Shown here: in pieces, positions 17,901 to 24,122 of the stretch
Numbering within the stretch: position 1 is the stretch's first letter
Layout: each line of letters begins with the position of its first letter
Source of the DNA: a virus
IMG/VR virus record: IMGVR_UViG_3300046163_000027
Location: 1 to 34,168 of that record
Length of the DNA stretch: 34,168 nt
Direction: 5' to 3' (one strand)
Notes under the pieces: generated by a model
The model's database searches: none
Seen by the model: only the letters and a program-made list of their open reading frames with translations
What the model was told of the DNA's origin: nothing
Position numbers and translations under genes: made by a program

Positions 17901-18917
17901 TCGGATACTTATATTAATACTGATGAAGCAACACAATATTATCAAGAAGGTGGTCAGCATATTTGGAAACACGCATCATCAGGAACTGCTGACACTACAA
18001 TTACTTGGACTGAAAGTATGCGTATAACATCTGGGGGGTTAAGTAAATTTAAAACACAAGCGGGTTCTTATGGTTATGGTTCAGGCTATAATTTTCACGA
18101 ATTTAATAGCGACTTTGGTAATCAACCAATAGCTATGTTTTGGCAAGCATCTGGAAGTGGCTCACATTATGGTATTAACGTACATAATAATGATGATGAA
18201 AACGATACTACTTCTCGTTTCTTTATGGGACAAGGTGGAAGTACCGAAAGAATAAAAATATATTCAAATGGAAATATTGAAAACACTAACAATAGTTATG
18301 GGCAATTATCTGATATTAAATTAAAGGAAAACGTAACAGATGCTACTTCTAAGCTAGAAGATTTAATGAAAGTTCAAATCAAAAACTTTAATTATATAGG
18401 ACAAGAACAAAAACAAATTGGTGTTATTGCTCAAGAGTTAGAACAAATATTTCCAAATTTAATATATGAAACTCCAAAAACAAAACGTGAAGAAGTAAAC
18501 AAAACGGATAATGAAGGTAATATAATTTATCAAACAGAACAAAAATTAATTAATGAAGCTGTTGAAGGACAAGACGCTATTGAGTGGAATGAAAAACCAA
18601 CACAAGATAATACAAAAATTGAGATTCAAACTTGGTTAGATAATAATAATATAGAGTGGCAAAGTGCAGATACGAAACAAGAATTACTTGATAGAATACC
18701 TGAATATCAACAAGAAGCAGTTGAAGCAAAGGAAGCAATATATGAAACAATAGAAACAGATGAACCTGTAAAAGAAAATGTAGAGTTAGCAACAGGAGAA
18801 GTTATAAAAGGAGTAAAATATTCTGTATTTGTTCCTATGTTAATTAAAGGAATGCAAGAACAACAACAACTAATCAATGATTTAAAAAGTAGAATAGAAA
18901 CACTTGAGAATAATTAA
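14919..18917 (+). CDS. Tail fibre with C-terminal S74 self-cleaving chaperone (1332 aa)
   Basis: The largest protein of the genome, a probable receptor-binding fibre. The N-terminus (about 1-110) is a virion anchor. Two blocks of the tetrapeptide GN(V/L)T repeat occupy about 172-188 and 291-334. The middle consists of repeated units such as MRIDSSGNVGIG, typical of trimeric beta-helix shafts. Residues 1131-1332 are a peptidase S74 intramolecular chaperone: Ser1131 and Lys1136 in SDIKLK match the catalytic Ser-Lys pair (spacing 5), and IGVIAQELEQIFPNLI follows. Cleavage before Ser1131 would leave a 1130-residue fibre. An HeH-like module (about 1233-1262) is inserted before the final helix. Confidence 0.85.
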   Translation: MATLSGNKIKDTYQSLVKFSDNGNITVGAKQLTDGFGNNSPIFISTTQVGIGVTPESGLNLHVYGDAKIGSNLTVIGNLVVEGSTTTVGTDTLTVKDPLIVLANNNTSTDAVDIGFYGKYTPSGTTLYSGLFREALTGKYRLFKDLQEEPTTTVNTSGTGYTVATLVSNLEGNVTGNVTGNLTGNVTGGTISGTTGTFSGDVEVNGGDLSITSSTGLASVELGGASGGYIDIKAPESDDYDMRFIVSQGGNEITTASGDLKINTANTLALTIDTSQDATFEGGVTASSFSGNLTGNVTGNLTGNVTGNVTGNVTGDVTGDVTGDVTGNLTGNVTATSVLADGVTATTQSDGDNSTKVATTAYVDTAITGHDTLAEVLAGGNTSGGTSMIISNGDDFTVNTSTLKVDSTNSQVGINNASPSGFTSGAKDLIIGDGTSNRGITIYSSSLAYGHLFFQDAESSSSTNGGFIAYTHVGDAFEIGVAGAGLGAGSLSIGSRVYTRKDFAVDATYTNLFDTLTVDASTGKLGIRNDAPAYPLDVNGEANITSDLIVDTDTLFVDASEDSVGINTVNPSSYSKHELVITAPDEGGITIASATDEAAYLDFSDGSGVKNFLRVDHDGDTFGYNSWGSHLFTLGEGVDSLTLDDNGATFAGNVGIGGAASSTHTLDLNSASNLALRFYDSTTFKAGMQAVDTGGQMISSSADGDFAIRSQSNMLFSTGGNTERMRIDSSGNVGIGTTSPDNSLHILYNDSTIYSNNTYNAGIQIENENSTTNTFSQLHFRSGNSDSYIRNIKEGNNLSSLVFLTDNGGATGDVGEVMRIDSSGNITIGDNKSIISNGSIRMDIDNDNDSTTRAFVVRNDGGTNTLFKVQEDGNVGIGIDSPENKLHVVGDGDRIEISSDDYDLVKIGAYGDTGADIDNGFLNLSLNGSEKIRLLANGTSYFNGGNVGIGVQPESTWYTGGETKALQIGGTVSIFNLFDTRSVFANNYYLTTDGSDTYINTDEATQYYQEGGQHIWKHASSGTADTTITWTESMRITSGGLSKFKTQAGSYGYGSGYNFHEFNSDFGNQPIAMFWQASGSGSHYGINVHNNDDENDTTSRFFMGQGGSTERIKIYSNGNIENTNNSYGQLSDIKLKENVTDATSKLEDLMKVQIKNFNYIGQEQKQIGVIAQELEQIFPNLIYETPKTKREEVNKTDNEGNIIYQTEQKLINEAVEGQDAIEWNEKPTQDNTKIEIQTWLDNNNIEWQSADTKQELLDRIPEYQQEAVEAKEAIYETIETDEPVKENVELATGEVIKGVKYSVFVPMLIKGMQEQQQLINDLKSRIETLENN
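15432..15482 (+). repeat. 12-bp coding tandem repeat in fibre gene, block 1
   Basis: About four 12-base units encode GNVT/GNLT tetrapeptides. Synonymous differences between units (acg, aca; ggt, ggg) show the amino acids rather than the DNA are conserved. Confidence 0.8.
15789..15920 (+). repeat. 12-bp coding tandem repeat in fibre gene, block 2
   Basis: Eleven 12-base units encode GNLT, GNVT and GDVT. Unit number in such a tract can change by slippage or recombination and would alter shaft length. Confidence 0.8.
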
Positions 18918-18925
18918 TATATTTG
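18918..18925 (+). promoter_or_regulatory. Possible Bacteroidota -7 element
   Basis: TATATTTG right after the fibre stop and 25 bases before the next start fits TAnnTTTG. No TTG stands at the expected upstream distance, so the call is weak. Confidence 0.3.
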
Positions 18926-18949
18926 TAATATAACTATAAATTTAATAAA

Positions 18950-19186
18950 ATGTCAAAAATTAGTAAAGAAGAATTAGAATCATTGTTAGAGTCAGAAAAG
19001 AAAGTTTCTGCTATTAAACACGACTTAGGTACACTAGATGAGCAAAAGCATAATCTATTACACGCTTTAAGTCAAGTTAGAGAAGAATCTAACAAAGTAA
19101 AAAAAGAACTAGAAGAAAAGTATGGTAAAATAAACATCAACTTGCAAGATGGTTCTTACGAGGAAATAAAAGAAGATAAAGAATAA
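18950..19186 (+). CDS. Small coiled-coil protein (78 aa)
   Basis: MSKISKEELESLLESEKKVS, then a heptad-like, Lys/Glu-rich helix over residues 5-60 and a short C-terminal KININLQDGSYEEI strand. No membrane segment or signal peptide. It opens the lysis region after the fibre gene. It could be a structural or assembly helper. No function is known to me. Confidence 0.55.
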   Translation: MSKISKEELESLLESEKKVSAIKHDLGTLDEQKHNLLHALSQVREESNKVKKELEEKYGKININLQDGSYEEIKEDKE

Positions 19187-19190
19187 CGCT

Positions 19191-19331
19191 ATGGATTTTG
19201 CAGATATGAAGATATACCTTATAAACTCAATGGCTTTTCTAGTATCATTAACTGAGGTTGAGGTATGGTTAAAAATTATACTTCTAATCTGCACAATAGT
19301 ATATACTATTCAAAAAACTAAAAAACTATGA
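19191..19331 (+). CDS. Small membrane protein (46 aa), holin-like candidate
   Basis: MDFADMKIYLINSMAFLVSL, with a second hydrophobic stretch VEVWLKIILLICTIVYTI and a basic end (QKTKKL). One or two membrane spans fit a small inner-membrane protein. Its stop overlaps the next start as ATGA. Position in the lysis cluster suggests a holin, antiholin or lysis regulator. The better holin candidate is at 20407. Confidence 0.5.
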   Translation: MDFADMKIYLINSMAFLVSLTEVEVWLKIILLICTIVYTIQKTKKL

Positions 19332-19606
19332 GTGAATTAAGCGAAGACAGTAAATTTGAAATTAGTATAAAGACACTTATTGCTATAGGGGTGGGATTAT
19401 CTACCCTTATAGGAATGTGGTTTGCCTTACAAGCAGACATAGAGGAAGCTAAGAAGCTACCTGAACCTGAGATTTCAAGAACAGAGTATGATTTAAAAGA
19501 CAAGCTCGTAAGAGAGACAATAATGAATACTGGTAAAAAAGTAGAAGAAAACTCAGATGCGTTAAAGAAAATAGACGATAAGTTATTTGAAATAATTAGT
19601 AAATGA
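19328..19606 (+). CDS. Single-span membrane protein of the lysis region (92 aa)
   Basis: One membrane segment at about residues 14-35 (KTLIAIGVGLSTLIGMWFAL) follows a short acidic N-terminus, and a long charged helical C-terminal domain (about 38-92) follows it. This layout is seen in spanin-like and holin-accessory proteins. It overlaps its neighbours at both ends (ATGA), so it belongs to one coupled lysis operon. I cannot say which lysis role it has. Confidence 0.5.
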   Translation: MSELSEDSKFEISIKTLIAIGVGLSTLIGMWFALQADIEEAKKLPEPEISRTEYDLKDKLVRETIMNTGKKVEENSDALKKIDDKLFEIISK

Positions 19607-19944
19607 AAAAATTAATATTATGTGCGATATGTGTATTGGTTGCGGTCTCTGTATATAGTCAAGACGTAACAGTTCTGCAAATAAATGCAGAATGGAATAA
19701 AAAGAATAATTACGATTTAAGTGATATTACAGGGGCTACTGTTAAGTTTAGTTACTTAAAAGACCAGCCTAGAGATGTTCAGAACTCTATTATGGCTGTA
19801 CCTGTAATTGTTATTATGGATAAATCAGGTAGAGTAAGAATGCAATATGTAGCAGATATATCTTTACAAATTAAAGCCACTAGATTAGAAATACAGAATA
19901 CTATAAATAGAATTAATAAATCCAGAAGGGCAAGTACTAACTAA
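19603..19944 (+). CDS. Secreted thioredoxin-fold protein without CXXC (113 aa)
   Basis: The first 20 residues (MKKLILCAICVLVAVSVYSQ) look like a Sec signal peptide, so the mature protein would act in the periplasm. The rest resembles a thioredoxin core: strand VTVLQINAEW, later VPVIVIMDKSGRV with the conserved cis-Pro position. Where thioredoxins have W-C-x-x-C, this has WNKKN, so it cannot be a classical disulfide enzyme. It is coupled to the lysis genes on both sides. A structural or chaperone-like role in envelope breakdown is conceivable. Confidence 0.5.
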   Translation: MKKLILCAICVLVAVSVYSQDVTVLQINAEWNKKNNYDLSDITGATVKFSYLKDQPRDVQNSIMAVPVIVIMDKSGRVRMQYVADISLQIKATRLEIQNTINRINKSRRASTN

Positions 19945-20426
19945 TGAATAGAATAAGTAAACATATAAGCTACAAAGAAGCTACTAGGAGCGCTACAGCT
20001 TTGCGTTTAGGTATAGATAATAAACCTAATGAGTATGAGCTTCAGAATATGGAAATGGTAGCTAAGAAAGTATTTGAACCATTAAGAGAAGCAGTTGATG
20101 CTCCTATTAAAATAAACTCATTTTATAGATGTGAAAAACTTAATAAAGCTATTGGAGGCAGCAGTAAAAGCCAACATTGTCAAGGACGTGCTATTGATAT
20201 TGACGATATTTATGGTCACGTTAGTAATGCTTATATGTATTATTACATTAAAGATAATCTCGACTTTGACCAACTTATTTGGGAGTTTGGCACAAATGAT
20301 AGTCCTGATTGGGTTCACGTTAGTTATGTAGATGAAGATTCTAACAGAAAAAGATGCCTAAAAGCTATAAGAGAAAATGGTAAAACTAAATATATAGATA
20401 TAACAAATGAGCAAAATATTAAGTAA
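19944..20426 (+). CDS. Endolysin, M15-family peptidase (160 aa)
   Basis: Zinc peptidase that cuts peptidoglycan cross-link peptides at lysis. The zinc-site motif SQHCQGRAIDID gives His78 and Asp85, and WVHVSY gives His125, the M15 triad in the usual order and spacing. The length of about 160 fits single-domain M15_3 enzymes. There is no signal peptide, so export depends on the holin encoded by the overlapping next gene. The start overlaps the upstream stop. Confidence 0.85.
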   Translation: MNRISKHISYKEATRSATALRLGIDNKPNEYELQNMEMVAKKVFEPLREAVDAPIKINSFYRCEKLNKAIGGSSKSQHCQGRAIDIDDIYGHVSNAYMYYYIKDNLDFDQLIWEFGTNDSPDWVHVSYVDEDSNRKRCLKAIRENGKTKYIDITNEQNIK

Positions 20427-20802
20427 ATTATTTGGGGCTACAGGTTCTAATATAGCAGATAAAATTTCAGGCATAATTGACAAACATACTTTTAGTAAAG
20501 AAGAAAAGGCTCAATTTGAAAAAGAGATGGAACAAATTTGGATTGATGCAGAAGCAGATATGCAAAAAAATGTTACTGAGAGATGGAAAGTAGATATGGC
20601 TTCTGATAGTTGGCTTAGTAAGAATGTTAGACCTTTAGTTCTGATATTTCTAGTTGTGTCTACAGTTCTTATGGTATTTATAGATGCAGGTGTTATATCG
20701 TTTGAAGTTAAAGCAAATTGGATTGATTTATTACAATTAGTACTTATAACGGTCATAGGAGCTTATTTTGGAGGTCGTAGCGTAGAGAAGTTTAAAAAGT
20801 AA
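20407..20802 (+). CDS. Holin (3TM-type family) (131 aa)
   Basis: An amphipathic, charged N-terminal 70 residues is followed by WLSKNVRPLVLIFLVVST and two membrane segments at about 76-93 and 105-123, ending AYFGGRSVEK. This matches the family of holins of three-TM type found in phages and gene transfer agents, which open the inner membrane for endolysin. It overlaps the endolysin gene by 20 bases. Confidence 0.7.
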   Translation: MSKILSKLFGATGSNIADKISGIIDKHTFSKEEKAQFEKEMEQIWIDAEADMQKNVTERWKVDMASDSWLSKNVRPLVLIFLVVSTVLMVFIDAGVISFEVKANWIDLLQLVLITVIGAYFGGRSVEKFKK

Positions 20803-20927
20803 TGGCAAAGCTAGTTATAAGTAATTATCGTGCGTCTAATCGCACTAAAAGACCTAATGTACATTCTAAAAATGCAAGTAAAGGTCAAGTAAAGTATAAG
20901 AAAAAGTATAGAGGTCAAGGTCGTTAA
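20802..20927 (+). CDS. Small basic protein ending KYRGQGR (41 aa)
   Basis: MAKLVISNYRASNRTKRPNV, 41 residues with many Lys and Arg and no acidic residue, suggesting nucleic-acid binding or ribosome contact. It ends in KKKYRGQGR, and the small terminase contains VYRGQGRPPK. It overlaps the holin stop as TAATG. Its stop codon lies in the first copy of the TRAATTYAATAS element. Its role is unknown. Confidence 0.55.
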   Translation: MAKLVISNYRASNRTKRPNVHSKNASKGQVKYKKKYRGQGR

Positions 20928-21005
20928 ATTTAATAGGTGTATAAATAAATTCAATACCCTCTATGAATTTAATAGGTATTTTTATATCTTTGTGAATTCA
21001 ATAGG
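20925..21005 (+). repeat. TRAATTYAATAS element, locus B (4 copies)
   Basis: TAAATTTAATAGG (20925), TAAATTCAATACC (20946), TGAATTTAATAGG (20964) and TGAATTCAATAGG (20993), all in the same orientation and spaced 21, 18 and 29 bp. The last copy begins immediately after the -7 element TATCTTTG at 20985-20992, across the expected transcription start. This makes a repressor-operator relation likely. Confidence 0.7.
20985..20992 (+). promoter_or_regulatory. Bacteroidota -7 promoter element TATCTTTG
   Basis: Matches TAnnTTTG. The region about 33 bases upstream lacks a clear TTG. It is flanked by TRAATTYAATAS copies and followed at 21042 by a terminator, so any transcript would be a short leader unless termination is prevented. 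Confidence 0.4.
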
Positions 21006-21041
21006 GTGCGAATATCTGTTGATTTCTTTGTTTTCAATGAA

Positions 21042-21072
21042 AAGGGGTAGCAAAATGTTGCCTCTTTTTTTT
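21042..21072 (+). terminator. Terminator or attenuator upstream of the Erf gene
   Basis: AAGGGGTAGC pairs with GTTGCCTCTT (G-T wobbles) around AAAAT, and eight T follow. It lies downstream of the promoter at 20985 and upstream of that at 21083, so it either ends the late lysis transcript or attenuates a leader RNA. Confidence 0.8.
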
Positions 21073-21082
21073 GTCTTTTGTC

Positions 21083-21113
21083 TTGCACATGACATATTTT
21101 ATCTATATGTTTG
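21083..21113 (+). promoter_or_regulatory. Bacteroidota promoter immediately before the Erf start
   Basis: TTG at 21083-21085 and TATGTTTG at 21106-21113 are about 20 bases apart, close to the TTG-N19-TAnnTTTG pattern. The start of transcription would fall within about five bases of ATG 21118, so the mRNA may be leaderless. Confidence 0.5.
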
Positions 21114-21117
21114 TTGC

Positions 21118-21681
21118 ATGGAAAACTTAACAAAGAAGTTGGTGCGTATTCAAGGGAGTTTGAAAGCACCGAAAAATCAAAGGAACAATTTTGGTAATTA
21201 TAATTACAGAAGTTGTGAAGACATCTTAGAGGCAGTAAAGCCTTTATTGGCAAAAGAAGAGTTATTGCTTACTATTACTGATTCTATTGCTCCAGAACCT
21301 TTATTTGTTAATGCAGTTGCAGAGATTACTGACGGTGTAGATAAAATACAAGTCAGAGCTCAAGCAGGTATTAACTTAAATCGTAAAGGAATGGATGTAG
21401 CTCAATGCTATGGTGCATCAAGTAGTTATGCTAGAAAGTACGCTTTAAACGGCTTATTTTTAATTGATGATACAAAAGATGCAGATGCTACTAATAATCA
21501 CTCTAACACGTCTAAAAACTCTTCTACGGCTGTCTTAGAGCCAAATAAAGACTGGCTAGAAGACAAAGGAGACAAGTTTGATAAAGCTAAACAAGCTATT
21601 AAAGAAAAAGGTTTTACTATCACCGATATTAGAAAAAAATATAAAGTAAGTAAGAAAGTAGAAAAATTATTATTAACCTAA
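21118..21681 (+). CDS. Erf-type single-strand annealing protein (187 aa)
   Basis: Anneals complementary single strands in phage recombination and replication. The N-terminal domain has KLVRIQGSLKAPKNQRNNFG, then NYNYRSCEDILEAVKPLL, a signature of the Erf superfamily; AQCYGASSSYARKYAL near residue 95-110 is another family block. A Ser/Asn-rich linker leads to a C-terminal helical tail. I chose ATG 21118: a longer reading from 20992 would start in promoter DNA and translate the terminator hairpin. The partner nuclease may be the RecE-like protein at 26176. Confidence 0.75.
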   Translation: MENLTKKLVRIQGSLKAPKNQRNNFGNYNYRSCEDILEAVKPLLAKEELLLTITDSIAPEPLFVNAVAEITDGVDKIQVRAQAGINLNRKGMDVAQCYGASSSYARKYALNGLFLIDDTKDADATNNHSNTSKNSSTAVLEPNKDWLEDKGDKFDKAKQAIKEKGFTITDIRKKYKVSKKVEKLLLT

Positions 21682-21695
21682 ATTAAATTAAAATT

Positions 21696-21956
21696 ATGAA
21701 TGAAAAAAAGTATGTAGGTAGTGGGAAAAAAGTTGGAAACTACGACCTAATTAACTTTACTATTAGTGAAGAAAAAACAAAAGATTCTTGGATTGAGTAC
21801 AATGGAAAGCGTTATTTAAAGCTTACTATTGGAAACAAGAAAGAAACTGACCAGTATGGTAAAACTCACTCAGTTTGGCTAGATGAATATAAGCCAGATG
21901 CTCAAAAGCAATCGCAACCTGCTCAAGCATTACCAACACCAGATTTACCGTTTTAA
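21696..21956 (+). CDS. Small protein with SSB-like C-terminal tip (86 aa)
   Basis: A short beta-rich core (YVGSGKKVGNYDLINFTI, then KRYLKLTIGNKK, QYGKTHSVWLDEYKPD) could form an OB-like or related fold. A Gln/Pro-rich linker follows, and the chain ends TPDLPF, close to the acidic DDDIPF tip that bacterial SSB uses to recruit partners. It lies directly downstream of the Erf gene. A single-strand binding or SSB-mimic role is inferred. The domain itself I cannot assign with certainty. Confidence 0.5.
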   Translation: MNEKKYVGSGKKVGNYDLINFTISEEKTKDSWIEYNGKRYLKLTIGNKKETDQYGKTHSVWLDEYKPDAQKQSQPAQALPTPDLPF

Positions 21957-21963
21957 TTAACAT

Positions 21964-21995
21964 TCCCCCATTACGTTAAGTTTTGGGGGATTTTT
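21964..21995 (+). terminator. Terminator after the SSB-like gene
   Basis: TCCCCCA pairs with TGGGGGA around a loop of about 13 bases, followed by five T. The stem is seven G/C-rich pairs and lies eight bases after the gene stop. Confidence 0.8.
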
Positions 21996-22005
21996 ACCTT
22001 AAATC

Positions 22006-22311
22006 ATGACACAAAGAAAAAACACAAAATACGTTAATATTAATTTAGCATTTATGAACACAAATTTAACAATATCAGAAGCAACGGTTTTATCTTATAT
22101 AGATTCATTATCAATAAAAAAGGGTTATTGTTATGCCTCAAATGAAAGTATTTGTATGGCATTAAATTTAAACGATAGAACTTTATATAGGATATTAAAC
22201 AAATTAGAAAACAAGAAATACATAAAAAGAAAGACAAAGAGTTTAGGAAATGACGGAAAAGAACGTAAGATTTACGTTAGCCCAAGTGCCAAGAATGTCA
22301 GTTCTATGTAA
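22006..22311 (+). CDS. Winged-helix DNA-binding protein (101 aa)
   Basis: Residues about 20-80 match the helix-turn-helix of replication-initiator and regulator type: ISEATVLSYIDSL, GYCYASNESICMALNL, recognition helix NDRTLYRILNKLENKKYIKR. The N-terminus is basic. Its stop codon lies directly before the TACA-N3-TGTA repeats (22312-22366) and the primase-helicase gene, the arrangement seen when a replication initiator binds iterons beside its own gene. A transcriptional regulator of those dyads is the alternative. Confidence 0.6.
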   Translation: MTQRKNTKYVNINLAFMNTNLTISEATVLSYIDSLSIKKGYCYASNESICMALNLNDRTLYRILNKLENKKYIKRKTKSLGNDGKERKIYVSPSAKNVSSM

Positions 22312-22366
22312 TACACTGTGTATTATATAAATAAATAATACATAGTGTAATATATTACATAGTGTA
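22312..22366. repeat. TACA-N3-TGTA dyad array, locus 2, candidate origin
   Basis: Three copies at 22312 (TACACTGTGTA inside a 17-bp near-palindrome 22309-22325), 22339 and 22356 (both TACATAGTGTA), with spacings 27 and 17. They fill the gap between the winged-helix gene and the primase-helicase gene. The same dyad forms locus 1 at 542-629. Origin iterons or an operator are both plausible. Confidence 0.6.
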
Positions 22367-22394
22367 TTATAAAATATAGCAGAAATTTTATATT

Positions 22395-24122
22395 ATGCAA
22401 GAAAACTTTGAAAAAATTGGAATCGTACCTAAAGGCAAATACTCTCAACAGAAAGTAAAGTGCCCAAAATGTAGTCATACTAGGAAAAATAAAAGTGATA
22501 CATCGCTTTCTATAAACTTAGATGATGGATTATATCACTGCCACCATTGTGGCTGGAACGGTTCTGTAAACCCTAACAACAATATGATACAACAAAAAAT
22601 ATACACTAAGCCGACTACAAATAATTTAAAGAAAATAAATTCAAGTGCCATAAAGTTTCTTAATAGTAGAGGTATAACTAATGAAGTTATTGAAAACAAT
22701 AAAATAACCACTACTAAAGACGGCAAAAGTGTTGTATTTCCATACCTAAAAAACAATGAGCTTGTAAATTATAAAACTAGAGGCATTGACAATAAAACAT
22801 TTACCCAATCAAGAAACGGTCAACCTATTATATTCAATTACGATAGAGTAGTAAATCAAGACTTTGTAATACTTTGTGAAGGAGAATTTGATTCATTAAG
22901 TTGGGAAGTTGCAGGTTTCACTTGGCATACCTCTGTAAATATGGGTGCACCAAATGCCAGAGACAAAAACTTAGATAAGAAATTAGAATGTATAACAAAC
23001 TCTTATGAAGTGTTTGATAATGCAAAAGTAGTTTACTTATGTACAGATAATGACGAAAACGGAAGGTATTTAGAAGAGGAATTAATAAGAAGGATTGGTG
23101 CTGAAAAAATAAGATTAATAGACACAAATCCATATAAAGATGCTAATGAAGTTTTACTTAATGAAGGTGTAGAATCGTTACAGCATAGATTTAAACACGC
23201 TAGAGTGCCTAAAGTAGAAGGTGTTTTTGATGTTAGTGATATATACGATAGTATGTTAGATGGTTATAGAAACGGACAAGAAAGAGGTTCTACAACACAT
23301 ATAGATTGTATAGATAGGGCATGGACTTGGCGTAATGGCGAAGTAAACATTTGGACTGGCTATCAAAATGAAGGTAAAAGTATGTTTTTAAATCAGCTAT
23401 CAGTTTTAAAGGCATTTCACGATGGATGGAAGTTTGCAGTGTTTAGCCCAGAGAATATGCCAATAAATGATTTTTTCCATGATTTGATAGAATGTTACAT
23501 AGGCAAAAGTTCAGACCCTTTTTATCAGAACAATTATATGAGTGAAGTTGAATTTAAACAAGGCATGGAGTTTATGAAAAAGCATTTTTTTATTATATAT
23601 CCAAAAAAAAGTTATAAATTAGAAGACATATTTGAAAGAGCTAAGTTTTTAGTAAAAACAAAAGGCATACGTTCATTGATTATTGACCCATACAATACTG
23701 TACAACACAGAATGCAAAGAGGCGAAAGGGAAGACTTATACATAAGTAGATTTATGAGTGAGTTAAAAAGGTTTGCCGTAGAGAATAAAATCTCTGTTCA
23801 TTTAGTTGCACACCAAGTTACACCACAAAAAGATGATAATGGTAGATATAGAAAACCAGATGTCAACACGATTAAAGGTGGTGGAACATTTGCAGATAAA
23901 AGTGATAATGTACTTTTTGTATGGAGACCAAATAGAGCTTTAGATTTTAGTAATACTGAGGTTACGTTTGGCAGTCAAAAAATAAAGAAACAAAAATTGG
24001 TAGGTTATCCACAAGATATTGAAGGCATAACTTATCATAGGAAATCAAACAGATATTATTTCAACAATCAAACACCCTTTGATAGTGTAGATAATATCAG
24101 ATGCGAAAAAGAGCAAGAGTAG
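22395..24122 (+). CDS. Bifunctional DNA primase-helicase (575 aa)
   Basis: Makes primers and unwinds DNA at the fork. In order: a zinc-binding domain with Cys23, Cys26, Cys49 and Cys52 (CPKC and CHHC); a TOPRIM primase with Glu162 in CEGEFDS and Asp218-x-Asp220 in TDNDENG; and a DnaB-like helicase with the Walker A GYQNEGKS (322-329), Walker B LIIDPYNT (Asp431), VAHQ near 473 and GGGTFADKSDNVLFVWR. This is the T7 gp4-like layout, at a normal length. Its upstream gap carries the TACA-N3-TGTA repeats. Confidence 0.9.
   Translation: MQENFEKIGIVPKGKYSQQKVKCPKCSHTRKNKSDTSLSINLDDGLYHCHHCGWNGSVNPNNNMIQQKIYTKPTTNNLKKINSSAIKFLNSRGITNEVIENNKITTTKDGKSVVFPYLKNNELVNYKTRGIDNKTFTQSRNGQPIIFNYDRVVNQDFVILCEGEFDSLSWEVAGFTWHTSVNMGAPNARDKNLDKKLECITNSYEVFDNAKVVYLCTDNDENGRYLEEELIRRIGAEKIRLIDTNPYKDANEVLLNEGVESLQHRFKHARVPKVEGVFDVSDIYDSMLDGYRNGQERGSTTHIDCIDRAWTWRNGEVNIWTGYQNEGKSMFLNQLSVLKAFHDGWKFAVFSPENMPINDFFHDLIECYIGKSSDPFYQNNYMSEVEFKQGMEFMKKHFFIIYPKKSYKLEDIFERAKFLVKTKGIRSLIIDPYNTVQHRMQRGEREDLYISRFMSELKRFAVENKISVHLVAHQVTPQKDDNGRYRKPDVNTIKGGGTFADKSDNVLFVWRPNRALDFSNTEVTFGSQKIKKQKLVGYPQDIEGITYHRKSNRYYFNNQTPFDSVDNIRCEKEQE

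Noticed and set aside
18918-18925. Strong late promoter after the fibre gene
   Set aside because: Only the -7 element fits, and no TTG stands at the required distance. Kept as a weak feature only.
20131-20331. Membrane-like + strand ORF inside the endolysin gene
   Set aside because: It lies in another frame of the M15 gene, whose zinc-site residues are intact. Hydrophobic sequence is a by-product of codon composition.
20992-21117. 42-residue N-terminal extension of the Erf protein from an upstream ATG
   Set aside because: It would translate the promoter region, a repeat copy and the hairpin terminator. The Erf signature begins after ATG 21118.
24005-24013. DnaA box TTATCCACA
   Set aside because: A single copy inside the primase-helicase coding region, expected by chance at roughly this rate. 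No cluster.
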